A model generated the notes under the pieces. That model was not told where the DNA came from and searched no databases. It worked only from the letters and a program-made list of their open reading frames with translations. The position numbers and the translations under genes were made by a program. From positions 101,726-165,725 of the forward strand of contig NZ_FNHZ01000006.1 of NCBI RefSeq assembly GCF_900103815.1: a stretch of 64,000 nucleotides of DNA. Direction: 5' to 3'. This document shows positions 26,465 through 34,620 of this stretch, in pieces (the stretch's first letter is position 1; the number at the start of each line of letters is the position of its first letter). Source of the DNA: Lachnospira pectinoschiza (lineage in GTDB: Bacteria > Bacillota > Clostridia > Lachnospirales > Lachnospiraceae).

Positions 26465-26923
26465 ATGACAAAAATACTATTCATCTGCCACGGCAACATC
26501 TGCCGTTCACCAATGGCAGAATTTATTTTAAAAGATATGGTAGAAAAGCAGGGAAGGGTTGATGAATTTTACATAGAATCAGCAGCTACCTCAACAGAAG
26601 AAATTTGGCGTGGAGTAGGAAATCCCGTTTATCCACCAGCAAGAGAAATACTTGCAAGTCATGGAATTTCTTGCAAAGGGAAAAGAGCTAGACAAGTTAA
26701 GTATGAGGATTATGACAAGTTTGATTTGCTTATTGCTATGGATGCCAATAATTTAAGAAATATGAGGAAACTAATTCCTGAAGATACAAAGGGAAAGGTT
26801 CATTTAATGATGGAGTATGCAGGTCAGAAAAGAGACGTTGCAGACCCATGGTACACAGGAAACTTTCAAAAAACATGGGATGATATTTATCTGGCCTGTG
26901 GGAAACTTTTGGAAAATTTATAA
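26465..26923 (+). CDS. Low-molecular-weight protein-tyrosine phosphatase
   Basis: The 152-residue protein has the active-site loop CHGNICRSP (residues 9-17, CX5R) and the general-acid segment VADPWYTGNF (about residues 121-130), both intact. It dephosphorylates phosphotyrosine or related substrates in the cytoplasm. The first codons after ATG-ACA lie in the 21-bp direct repeat shared with 11230, so the ATG and the strong RBS (AAAGGAG) are probably provided by the inserted island. Confidence 0.95.
   Translation: MTKILFICHGNICRSPMAEFILKDMVEKQGRVDEFYIESAATSTEEIWRGVGNPVYPPAREILASHGISCKGKRARQVKYEDYDKFDLLIAMDANNLRNMRKLIPEDTKGKVHLMMEYAGQKRDVADPWYTGNFQKTWDDIYLACGKLLENL
26470..26490. repeat. Right copy of 21-bp direct repeat (candidate attR)
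   Basis: This is identical to 11230-11250. It covers codons 3-8 and part of codon 9 of the phosphatase gene. Together the two copies bound about 15.2 kb. Confidence 0.75.
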
Positions 26924-26952
26924 ATTCTTTAGAGATTAATTAAATATATGTT

Positions 26953-26981
26953 TTGTAATTTTCGTGAAAGCACTGTATAAT
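26953..26981 (+). promoter_or_regulatory. Promoter of the helicase gene
   Basis: TTGTAA at 26953-26958 and TATAAT at 26976-26981 have a 17-base spacer. Transcription from here would give a leader of about 95 bases. Confidence 0.65.
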
Positions 26982-27029
26982 TGAGGGGTTGCTCTTAGAG
27001 ACACGTGCAAATGAAAGTGAAATAGACCT

Positions 27030-27070
27030 AGACTGATCGAGCATAAAGAGAGCTGATCAGTCTTTTTTTA
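27030..27070 (+). terminator. Attenuator-like terminator in the helicase leader
   Basis: AGACTGATC pairs with GATCAGTCT (perfect 9 bp), followed by seven T, 16 bases before the TTG start of the helicase. Because a promoter lies between it and the phosphatase, it can act as a leader terminator as well as ending read-through from upstream. Confidence 0.75.
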
Positions 27071-27085
27071 GAAAGAGAGAAAGTA

Positions 27086-28468
27086 TTGAAATTTAAAGAA
27101 TTTGGAATTAAGAAAGATATTTTAAATGCCATCAGAAAAGCAGGTTATGAAGAGGCCACTCCGATTCAGGAGCAGTCTATCCCTGTAATTATGGAAGGTA
27201 GAGATGTAATAGGATTAGCACAGACAGGTACAGGAAAAACCGCTGCATTTGCCTTACCAATCCTTAATTCTATCGAATTTAGAAAAAGAGCAAGAGTTAG
27301 AGCACTTATTCTCACACCAACAAGAGAGTTAGCAATTCAGACTTTTGAGAATTTTAAAAAGTACGGAAGATACATGGATTTAAAGACTGTATGTCTTTAT
27401 GGTGGTGCCAAAAAAGGAAATCAGTTATCCCAGTTAAAGCGTGGAGCAGACATTATTGTTGCTACACCAGGTCGTTTAATTGACCTTTATAACGAAGGAG
27501 TGCTAGATTTTAAATCCGTAGATTATTTCGTTCTAGATGAAGCAGATAGAATGCTTGATATGGGCTTTGTGCCAGATGTTAGAAAGATTAATTCCCTCTT
27601 GCCTGAGTGGAGACAGATGATTATGTTTTCTGCCACAATGGACAAGGCTGTGGAAGATTTAGCTAATCAGATGCTTAAAGATCCAGTTCGTATTCAGGTT
27701 GCAGCACAAAACGATGCAGCTGAAACAGTTGACCAGCGCTTAATCTACACAAAGGGCGAGCTTAAAGATACAATCATTATTCAGTTCTTGCAAAATGAAA
27801 TCAAGAACCCGGAAAATCTTTCGCTACCACGTAAAGATAGAAAGAACGCTATTGTATTTACTAGAACTAAGAAGGGTGCTGACAGACTTCACAAGGCCTT
27901 AGTTAAGGCAGGATTACTTGCAGTATCAATTCACGGAGATAAGACTCAGGGTCAAAGAAAAGATGCCCTTGATAGATTCCGTTCAGGTCAGGTTCAGATT
28001 CTTGTGGCTACAGATGTTGCAGCAAGAGGACTTGATATCCCTAAGTTAAATTATGTATTTAACTATGATTTACCTGAAGAGTCCGACAATTACGTTCATA
28101 GAATTGGTAGAACAGGACGTGCCGGCGAGTCAGGAATTGCCTACACACTTTGCTGTGAGGATGAGTTACATTTGCTTTATGAAATTGAAAAGCTTATGGG
28201 CAAGGAAATTCCAGAGGCAAGCACAGAATGGTCCCTTGAATTAGACAGAACAAAGTTTAAGCGCCACAATAAGCGTAACAATTATAGAAGAAACTTTGCT
28301 AGAAGAAGCTACGGCGATAACAAGAATAGACCTAGAAGAAACGACAAGCACAGAGATAACCGTAATAATGATAATCACAGAGCTAATCGTCACAATGACA
28401 ATAATAGAGATAATAAGCATAGTCGCAATCATAGAGACAATAGAGACAACAGAAATAAAAATAATTAA
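27086..28468 (+). CDS. DEAD-box ATP-dependent RNA helicase (RhlE-like)
   Basis: The 460-residue protein has Q motif ATPIQEQSIP, Walker A AQTGTGKT, PTRELA, TPGR, DEAD (VLDEADRMLDMGF), SAT and the C-terminal helicase motif HRIGRTGRAG. From about residue 395 an unstructured Arg/Asn/His-rich tail follows (many RDN and HRDN units), expected to bind RNA. It probably helps ribosome assembly or cold adaptation. The start is TTG at 27086 with GAGAGAAAG upstream. The terminator in its leader suggests feedback control. Confidence 0.94.
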   Translation: MKFKEFGIKKDILNAIRKAGYEEATPIQEQSIPVIMEGRDVIGLAQTGTGKTAAFALPILNSIEFRKRARVRALILTPTRELAIQTFENFKKYGRYMDLKTVCLYGGAKKGNQLSQLKRGADIIVATPGRLIDLYNEGVLDFKSVDYFVLDEADRMLDMGFVPDVRKINSLLPEWRQMIMFSATMDKAVEDLANQMLKDPVRIQVAAQNDAAETVDQRLIYTKGELKDTIIIQFLQNEIKNPENLSLPRKDRKNAIVFTRTKKGADRLHKALVKAGLLAVSIHGDKTQGQRKDALDRFRSGQVQILVATDVAARGLDIPKLNYVFNYDLPEESDNYVHRIGRTGRAGESGIAYTLCCEDELHLLYEIEKLMGKEIPEASTEWSLELDRTKFKRHNKRNNYRRNFARRSYGDNKNRPRRNDKHRDNRNNDNHRANRHNDNNRDNKHSRNHRDNRDNRNKNN

Positions 28469-28488
28469 ATAAAGCTAGAGGAGTCATC

Positions 28489-29409
28489 ATGAACAAGCTT
28501 AAAAGTTTTAAGATTTTACCAAACTACAATTCTGTAGGAGAGTGCGTTAAAGACTTAATTTACATGGCTTTCGCCACATTTATTATAGCCTTTGCAGTTT
28601 ATTTTTTTATGGAGCCATCTAACACAGCAATTTCAAGTGTTTCGGCCTTAGCTATTGTTTTGGCAAATGTATTGCCACTTACAGTTTCGCAATTAACCTT
28701 TATTATGAACATCCTTTTATTAATAGTAGGTTTTGCCCTTTTTGGTTCAGAATTTGGCTTTAAGACAATTTATACATCTCTTTTGCTCCCAGTATTTTTA
28801 GGAGTTTTTGAAAATGTATATCCTAACAACCTATCGCTTACAAACGATGCATTTCTAGACGTTATACTTTATGTATGTCTAGTAAGCCTTGGATGCGCCT
28901 TATTATTTAATGATAATGCAAGTTCAGGAGGAATGGATATTGTTGCTAAGGTACTTAATAAATATTTCCATTTAGAGCTTGGTCAGGGAATGGCCCTTGC
29001 AGGAATTTTAATTGCCTGCTCGACTATATTTTTCTATGATGCAAAGTCAGTGATTTTATCACTCTTTGGAACTTACATCAATGGTATTGTCCTAGACCAT
29101 TTCATCTTTGGACAAAACATTAAGAAGAGAGTTTGTATCATTACAGAAAAAGAAGAACTTATTAGAAACTACATTTTACATGAATTACACAGTGGCGCTA
29201 CAATCTATCAGGCAATCGGCGCCTATGATATGGTAGCAAGACAAGAAATTATTTGTATTGTTACAAAGCAGGAATATCAAAAGCTTATGCGTTATGTTGA
29301 GGAAGTTGATCCTAAGGCTTTTGTAACAGTTTATACAGTTTCAGAGATTAGATATATTCCAAAACTAATCAAAGATAAGCCACTACATGCGAAAGATAAG
29401 ATCGCGTAA
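28489..29409 (+). CDS. YitT family membrane protein
   Basis: The 306-residue protein has five or six N-terminal membrane segments (DUF161 pattern, DNASSGGMDIVAKVLNKYF) and a C-terminal cytoplasmic DUF2179 domain (about residues 220-295: RVCIITEKEELIRNYI, KQEYQKLMRYVEEVDPKAFV). The function is unresolved; transport is suspected in the family. It lies 20 bases after the helicase gene with AGAGGAG as RBS, and a strong terminator follows. Confidence 0.92.
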   Translation: MNKLKSFKILPNYNSVGECVKDLIYMAFATFIIAFAVYFFMEPSNTAISSVSALAIVLANVLPLTVSQLTFIMNILLLIVGFALFGSEFGFKTIYTSLLLPVFLGVFENVYPNNLSLTNDAFLDVILYVCLVSLGCALLFNDNASSGGMDIVAKVLNKYFHLELGQGMALAGILIACSTIFFYDAKSVILSLFGTYINGIVLDHFIFGQNIKKRVCIITEKEELIRNYILHELHSGATIYQAIGAYDMVARQEIICIVTKQEYQKLMRYVEEVDPKAFVTVYTVSEIRYIPKLIKDKPLHAKDKIA

Positions 29410-29436
29410 ACTAAATTTAATAGAGCAATTTATATT

Positions 29437-29486
29437 GACCTCCAAATAAATTTTTAAAAAATTTTTATTTGGGGGTTAATTTTTTT
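29437..29486 (+). terminator. Rho-independent terminator
   Basis: GACCTCCAAATAAA pairs with TTTATTTGGGGGTT (wobble pairs included), followed by a T run after yitT. Confidence 0.8.
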
Positions 29487-29535
29487 ATATTAGTTCCGAT
29501 AAAGAAAATACAAGGAAGAATTGGAGGTTTTAAAA

Positions 29536-29802
29536 ATGGGATTATTTAAGATTCTTAGCGAAGATTATAATTACTACGAAGATGATGAGAAAAGACCTAC
29601 AATTGAAGAAAGATTAGAGGCTGTAAAAAAGGATGTTATAGCTCTTTTTATAGGAATAGCTGCTCTTATTGCCATTGTATTTTTCGTAAATGAGAGAAAC
29701 ATAAATCAAGATAGAGCAACAAATGGAATCAACGAAGTGGACAATGTTCCAGCAGTTGAGGTGGTTATGCCAGCTGAAATGGACAGCATTGGCTTAACAT
29801 AA
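29536..29802 (+). CDS. Small single-pass membrane protein
   Basis: The 88-residue protein has an acidic, Tyr-rich N-terminus (SEDYNYYEDDEKRPT), one membrane helix at about residues 35-52 (VIALFIGIAALIAIVFFV) and a short polar tail. No family is recognised. TTGGAGG at 29521 serves as RBS for the ATG at 29536. Confidence 0.7.
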   Translation: MGLFKILSEDYNYYEDDEKRPTIEERLEAVKKDVIALFIGIAALIAIVFFVNERNINQDRATNGINEVDNVPAVEVVMPAEMDSIGLT

Positions 29803-29804
29803 AC

Positions 29805-29912
29805 TTAGTTCCTAAGGATAGGAACTAAACGGGAGAAGTATTTAAAAGAACCTTAAGGAGAACGTAGGACGCGGAGAGCGTTATACAATAGCTGCTGAGA
29901 GGTTCTTTTTTT
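29805..29912 (+). other. Two-part structured 3' region ending in a terminator
   Basis: A perfect hairpin TTAGTTCCT-aaggat-AGGAACTAA (29805-29828) starts 2 bases after the stop codon. It is followed by an outer stem AAAAGAACCT / AGGTTCTTTT (29844-29909) that encloses a smaller ACGC-GGAGA-GCGT hairpin. The run of T makes the second a terminator; the complexity suggests a possible small RNA. No known RNA class is recognised. Confidence 0.5.
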
Positions 29913-29956
29913 ATGCAAAGATATATTCTAAAACTATCAATAATTAAGTATAAAAG

Positions 29957-29985
29957 TTGACATAAGATAATTTAAAGTTTATAAT
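29957..29985 (+). promoter_or_regulatory. Sigma-A-type promoter
   Basis: TTGACA at 29957-29962 and TATAAT at 29980-29985, spacer 17, before the HD-GYP gene. Confidence 0.85.
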
Positions 29986-30023
29986 TATACCATAGTTTTA
30001 TTAGTATTAATGGAGTACGCAAT

Positions 30024-31124
30024 ATGGAAGAGGCCGTAATATTTATATTTGACGCAGAAGTAGGAATGACGCTTGCTAAAGACGTTGTTACCCCTGATGG
30101 ACATCTTCTAGTAAAGAAGGGTTCGGTACTAAATTGGGACCTTATTTCAACTATTTCAAATCATCATATACTAGAGATTAAGGTTTACGTTGACAATGAG
30201 TCCACTAACGAGGACGTACCATTTTTACAAGAATCAGGAGAAACCGTTAAATATTACGACAAGGTAAGAGAGTCTGAAGCTTTTCAGAAATTCGAGGCGG
30301 AATTTATACATTCAGTTTCTAAGGTTAAGGAAGAGCTTGAAAATGTAATCAATTTCAACAAGTCCATCGATACAGCCAAATTATTAGAGGGTCCGTTAAA
30401 ACTCCTTAAGACCACTCCTAATAATTTGCAGCTATTGGATATGATTCATAGTATCAGGCAGTACGATGACCTTACTTATGTCCACAGTGTAAGCGTTGCC
30501 CTTTTAGCATCAACTATTGGCAGGTGGCTAAATTATAATGAAGAAAAGATTCGTTTATTAGCCCTTGCAGGAATTGTTCATGATGTGGGTAAATTAAATA
30601 TTCCAATTGAGATACTAACTAAGCCTAGTAGATTGACGGATAATGAATATACCATTATGAAAAGGCACGTCAATTTAGGTTATGAGGCCTTAAAGAATCA
30701 GAATATCGACCAAAGAATTAAGGAAGCCTGCCTCTTACATCATGAAAGATGCGATGGCAGCGGCTATCCCTTTGGACTAAAGGATGACATGATTTCTATG
30801 GAGGCAAAGATTATAACCGTGGCAGATGTATATGATGCTATGACAGCTAATAGAGTTTATAGAAAGGCTATCTGTCCTTTCACTGTTGTAGATATTATGT
30901 ATAAAGATTCCTTTAGCAAATATGACCCAACGGTAGCTATTACATTTTTAAGAAACATAGTTACTTCCTATATACATACAGATGTGAGACTGTCAGATGG
31001 CAGTGCCGGAAAGGTAATTTTGGTTAATGAAAATGACCTCTCAAGGCCGACAGTCTTAGTGGGGAAAAGGTTGATAGATTTATCTAGAGAGCCAAATCTA
31101 GAAATCGTGGCCTTAATTAATTAG
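30024..31124 (+). CDS. HD-GYP domain protein (likely cyclic-di-GMP phosphodiesterase)
   Basis: The 366-residue protein has an N-terminal domain of the DUF3391-like kind (residues 1-60) and an HD-GYP domain: HSVSVALLAS, GIVHDVGKLNIP (HD pair), LLHHERCDGSGYPFGL (HHE and GYP motif) and VADVYDAMTANRVYRK. The metal ligands are present, so hydrolysis of cyclic di-GMP is expected from the family. It has its own promoter. Confidence 0.93.
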   Translation: MEEAVIFIFDAEVGMTLAKDVVTPDGHLLVKKGSVLNWDLISTISNHHILEIKVYVDNESTNEDVPFLQESGETVKYYDKVRESEAFQKFEAEFIHSVSKVKEELENVINFNKSIDTAKLLEGPLKLLKTTPNNLQLLDMIHSIRQYDDLTYVHSVSVALLASTIGRWLNYNEEKIRLLALAGIVHDVGKLNIPIEILTKPSRLTDNEYTIMKRHVNLGYEALKNQNIDQRIKEACLLHHERCDGSGYPFGLKDDMISMEAKIITVADVYDAMTANRVYRKAICPFTVVDIMYKDSFSKYDPTVAITFLRNIVTSYIHTDVRLSDGSAGKVILVNENDLSRPTVLVGKRLIDLSREPNLEIVALIN

Positions 31125-31224
31125 CTTTATAACTTCCTTCTTCATTTTTACCCAGAGTAGTGTATGCTGCTCTGGGGTTTTAAAAATGTTACTAGGACTT
31201 AAAAATATTAACATAAATTTAGTC

Positions 31225-31253
31225 TTGACGAATAAGATTACATATATTATCAT
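31225..31253 (+). promoter_or_regulatory. Promoter upstream of the SAM riboswitch
   Basis: TTGACG at 31225-31230 and TATCAT at 31248-31253 with a 17-base spacer drive the metK leader. Confidence 0.7.
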
Positions 31254-31308
31254 GCTATTACGATAGAGAGCTATCGATTTGTGCGTTAATTGAATATTGA
31301 TTATATCC

Positions 31309-31414
31309 CTTATTTAGAGTGGTGGAGGTACATAGGACCGATGAAACCCAGCAACCCCTTTAACTTAGATTAGAGGAAGGTGCCAACCTGAGCGAGAGAA
31401 TTTCGAACAATAAG
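31309..31414 (+). ncRNA. SAM-I (S-box) riboswitch aptamer
   Basis: The P1 arms CTTAT (31309) and ATAAG (31410-31414) enclose the S-box hallmarks AGAGTGGTGGAGG, CCGATGAAACCCAGCAACC, GGTGCCAACCTG and GCGAGAGAA. S-adenosylmethionine binding would favour the terminator at 31435 and shut down metK. Confidence 0.95.
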
Positions 31415-31434
31415 AGGAGTCTGAATTTATTTAG

Positions 31435-31459
31435 AGTCCCTTAAGGGACTTATTTTTTT
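31435..31459 (+). terminator. Riboswitch-controlled terminator
   Basis: The perfect stem AGTCCC-TT-AAGGGACT is followed by a T run, 80 bases before the metK ATG. Confidence 0.9.
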
Positions 31460-31538
31460 GCAGTTCGCTATTTTTAGATATAAAAAATATTCACGAGATG
31501 ATAACAATTGTTCAAGATCGAAAGGAGAATCCAAGACA

Positions 31539-32714
31539 ATGGAAAAAAGATTATTCACTTCAGAATCAGTAACAGAAGGTCATCCAGATAAAATCTGTGA
31601 TCAGGTTTCAGATGCAGTTTTAGATGCATTATTTGAGCAGGATCCTTATTCAAGAGTAGCTTGTGAGACACTAACTAACACAGGTTTTGTTATGGTTATG
31701 GGAGAAGTAACAACTAAGGCTAATGTTGATATTCCTTCAATCGTTAGAAAGACAGTAACAGATATCGGATACGATTCATCTGATAAGGGCTTTGATGGTA
31801 ATACATGTGCAGTTATGGTTGCACTTGATAAGCAGTCAGCAGATATTGCTATGGGTGTTGATAATGCTATTGAAACAAGAGATGGCAAGGACGATTTAGA
31901 GACAGGTGCTGGTGACCAGGGTATGATGTTTGGTTATGCAACTAATGAAACACCTGAATTCATGCCATATTCAGCAAACTTAGCTCAGAAGCTTTCTCTT
32001 CAGTTAACTAAGGTTCGTAAGGATGGAACACTTAGCTACTTAAGACCAGATGGTAAGACTCAGGTTACAGTAGAATATGATGAGAATGACAAGCCAGTAA
32101 GACTTGATGCTATTGTAGTTTCAAGCCAGCATGCTGCAGATGTAACTCAGGATCAGATTCATGCTGATATTAAGAAGTATGTAATTGATGCAATCGTTGA
32201 TCCTAAGATGATTGATGAGAACACTAAGATTTACATCAACCCAACAGGACGTTTTGTAATTGGCGGACCAAATGGTGACTCAGGCCTTACAGGACGTAAG
32301 ATTATTGTAGATACTTACGGTGGAGCGGCAAGACACGGTGGTGGTGCTTTCTCTGGTAAGGATTGTACAAAGGTTGACCGTTCAGCAGCTTACGCAGCAA
32401 GATATGTTGCTAAGAACATCGTTGCTGCAGGTCTTGCAGACAGATGTGAAATCCAGTTATCATACGCTATTGGTGTTGCAACTCCAACATCAGTTAGAGT
32501 AGATACATTTGGAACAGGTAAGCTCTCAGAAGATAAGTTAGTTGAAATCGTAAGAGAAAACTTCGACTTAAGACCAAACGGTATTATCAAGATGTTAGAC
32601 CTTAGAAGACCTATCTATAAGCAGACAGCAGCTTATGGTCACTTCGGTAGAACAGATGTTGATTTACCTTGGGAGAAGCTTGATAAGGTTGAAACTCTTA
32701 AGAGCTATTTATAA
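31539..32714 (+). CDS. metK: S-adenosylmethionine synthetase
   Basis: The 391-residue enzyme makes S-adenosylmethionine from methionine and ATP. Visible motifs are [17 protein letters not shown] (ATP/Mg), the methionine-binding loop, [29 protein letters not shown] and GGGAFSGKD. The ATG at 31539 has AAAGGAG upstream and gives the usual length; upstream in-frame sequence belongs to the riboswitch leader. Expression is controlled by the SAM-I riboswitch, a classic feedback loop. Confidence 0.98.
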   Translation: MEKRLFTSESVTEGHPDKICDQVSDAVLDALFEQDPYSRVACETLTNTGFVMVMGEVTTKANVDIPSIVRKTVTDIGYDSSDKGFDGNTCAVMVALDKQSADIAMGVDNAIETRDGKDDLETGAGDQGMMFGYATNETPEFMPYSANLAQKLSLQLTKVRKDGTLSYLRPDGKTQVTVEYDENDKPVRLDAIVVSSQHAADVTQDQIHADIKKYVIDAIVDPKMIDENTKIYINPTGRFVIGGPNGDSGLTGRKIIVDTYGGAARHGGGAFSGKDCTKVDRSAAYAARYVAKNIVAAGLADRCEIQLSYAIGVATPTSVRVDTFGTGKLSEDKLVEIVRENFDLRPNGIIKMLDLRRPIYKQTAAYGHFGRTDVDLPWEKLDKVETLKSYL

Positions 32715-32756
32715 GAAATCTACTACTAAAGCGAGTTTATAAATAAGACATAGTTA

Positions 32757-32815
32757 AAAGGATATGCAATAGGGAATGGACTTAATTTCATTCTCTAAGG
32801 CATATCCTTTTTTAT
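32757..32815. terminator. Terminator after metK
   Basis: AAAGGATATGC pairs with GCATATCCTTT, with inner GGGAATG / CATTCTC, followed by six T. It also lies behind the convergent surface-protein gene. Confidence 0.85.
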
Positions 32816-32820
32816 AGGTA

Positions 32821-33543
32821 TCATGTATGCATGAATGATGAAGTAGCGAAGCGGATTCCGAATGTCCGCTTTACTAAAAAGGACATCAATCCAACTGAGG
32901 AGCAAAATAAAATACAATAAATCCAAATTGAATTTGAATCTTGAGTATCAGCACTTGTTTCACTATCAGCAGTTGTAGTAGTTGTGCTTTCGTATTCTTC
33001 AGTAGTTTCACTTGTAGATGTAGTGGCAGTATCCTCATCCCCTTCTACATTTCCAGAATCAGTGCTAGTTGTGTTATCAGTAGTGTCATCACTAGTATCA
33101 GTGTCATCACTAGTATCAGTGTCATCGCTAGTTGATGAACTAGCTTCAACATAATCAATTAAACTAAGCAATTGATTTCCACCATCATAATCAGTAGTAC
33201 TAAGATAATAATCATCAAGATCATTATTTCCAATATCAATAGTAAGGTTTAAGCTATAACTTTGATTAGAAACCTCTACAGACGTAGCCTCAAGAAGAGT
33301 TGAATTAAAGATAAGGTAAAATTCGTTCGTATCAATATAAGTACTACAATTCTCGCAATAAAAAAGTTTAATAAAAACTGCATATACGTCGCTATCAGTA
33401 GTTCCGCTTATGGTAATATTTTCATAATCAGAAGTCGTAGCGCTAATGGTTTGAATATCGCCAGCAAAGATACTTATAGGAGTGTTTATTAAACTCATTA
33501 TAAGAATACATATAAGGCAAATGATAGATTTTCTTAATCTCAT
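32821..33543 (-). CDS. Secreted surface protein with Thr/Ser/Asp-rich stalk and repeat-derived C-terminus
   Basis: The 240-residue protein has a signal peptide (residues 1-25), a beta-rich domain of about 100 residues with FYCENCSTYID, and an STD repeat stalk (several DDTDTS units). A membrane helix (WIYCILFCSSVGLMSFLV) and KR then follow. The last 15 or so residues (TFGIRFATSSFMHT) are encoded by the dispersed repeat at 32840-32874. It is likely anchored in the membrane and exposed outside. RBS GGAGG lies before the ATG at 33543; it is the second gene of a two-gene operon. Confidence 0.75.
   Translation of the reverse strand: MRLRKSIICLICILIMSLINTPISIFAGDIQTISATTSDYENITISGTTDSDVYAVFIKLFYCENCSTYIDTNEFYLIFNSTLLEATSVEVSNQSYSLNLTIDIGNNDLDDYYLSTTDYDGGNQLLSLIDYVEASSSTSDDTDTSDDTDTSDDTTDNTTSTDSGNVEGDEDTATTSTSETTEEYESTTTTTADSETSADTQDSNSIWIYCILFCSSVGLMSFLVKRTFGIRFATSSFMHT
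32840..32874. repeat. Dispersed repeat, copy 2 (35-bp core)
   Basis: This is identical to 10101-10135. It overlaps the 3' end of the minus-strand surface-protein gene and supplies its final codons. Confidence 0.8.
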
Positions 33544-33552
33544 AAACACCTC

Positions 33553-34395
33553 CTAATAAATGCTAGTCTGGCTGGCAATGTTATATCTAACTCCAAGACC
33601 AGAAGCAGTGATAAGTCCTTGGGTATCAAATGGTCCTACGGTGCTTCTTTCTCTTATAACTAACACATAGATATCCTCAATGTCATCAGTGATTTCCACC
33701 TTCATTCTTGCAAGTTCCACATTAGTGCCGGCAGTTACAAGGTAAAAATCTTCATAATTTGGGGTTGTATAATCATGACTGCCATCGCTATATTCTTGCC
33801 TAATTAAGGTATCAAGGGCGTAATACTCGTTACTTGCCTCATCCTTATCAAGATAGAGATTTATGTATACGTATTTATTGCTAGCGCTGGTGTCAGAAAA
33901 ATTGTTGGAAATAACTATGGCATAGCGATTAATTTTTAGATAATAATTATTGCTATTGGTGTCGGTGATTTCAAAAACTACATTGTCGTAGAAAAAAGAA
34001 TTAAAAGTAATATCCACGTCACTACTAGAATTATAGCTAATTGTAACGGCACCATCTTCTACATCAAGGGCGGTGACAGTGCTTATATAGATTTGATTGC
34101 TACTATCTGACTGAATATTTATTGTATTGTTATATATAAAATGCGTGGTCTCAACTGGAGATGTTTTAGTTGAATCAGATAAGTCTAGGCTATTGCTAGT
34201 GTTTGGAATAGTATAATCATTTTCTGTGGCCACGTCAGTTACTTCGTAATTTGTAGTATCTTCGGTGATGGTGAAAATGTGACTCTCCTCGGCTTTAACA
34301 TAATTAATTTGGTAACTGCCTTGGAAAGTGGACATAATAATTCCTACAAGTAATAGACAAAAGGATTTTTTATAAAGGCCTCTCACTTGTTTCAT
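33553..34395 (-). CDS. Secreted surface protein, unknown
   Basis: The 280-residue protein has an N-terminal signal peptide (KKSFCLLLVGIIMSTFQ) and a mature part rich in Ser, Thr, Asn and Tyr with beta character, no catalytic motif and no anchor. It lies 9 bases upstream of the stalked surface protein in the same operon, so the two may work together at the cell surface. RBS AAAGGAGG. Confidence 0.75.
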   Translation of the reverse strand: MKQVRGLYKKSFCLLLVGIIMSTFQGSYQINYVKAEESHIFTITEDTTNYEVTDVATENDYTIPNTSNSLDLSDSTKTSPVETTHFIYNNTINIQSDSSNQIYISTVTALDVEDGAVTISYNSSSDVDITFNSFFYDNVVFEITDTNSNNYYLKINRYAIVISNNFSDTSASNKYVYINLYLDKDEASNEYYALDTLIRQEYSDGSHDYTTPNYEDFYLVTAGTNVELARMKVEITDDIEDIYVLVIRERSTVGPFDTQGLITASGLGVRYNIASQTSIY

Positions 34396-34620
34396 TGGCA
34401 GACCTCCTTTAACGAAATATATATAGTCTATTTTACAAAACTATACATTTAGAATCAAGATGTATAGAATTATTTCACAATTTATATAGTTGTGTATAGT
34501 TATGAAATTAAGATAAAAAATAATTGTATCCAATTGATGATTAAAAACTACAAGGATATAATAAAAATAAGAATGAAAATGGTGCTATTTTAGCAAGTAA
34601 GTTTATTGATAAGGAAAATT

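Noticed and set aside
11210..26490. tRNA gene as integration target
   Set aside because: No cloverleaf or TTCGANTC arm was seen next to either 21-bp repeat. The target is the phosphatase gene.
26356..26562. Open frame overlapping the start of the phosphatase gene
   Set aside because: It is a shadow in another frame across the att-like site and RBS, with no RBS of its own and no protein-like motif.
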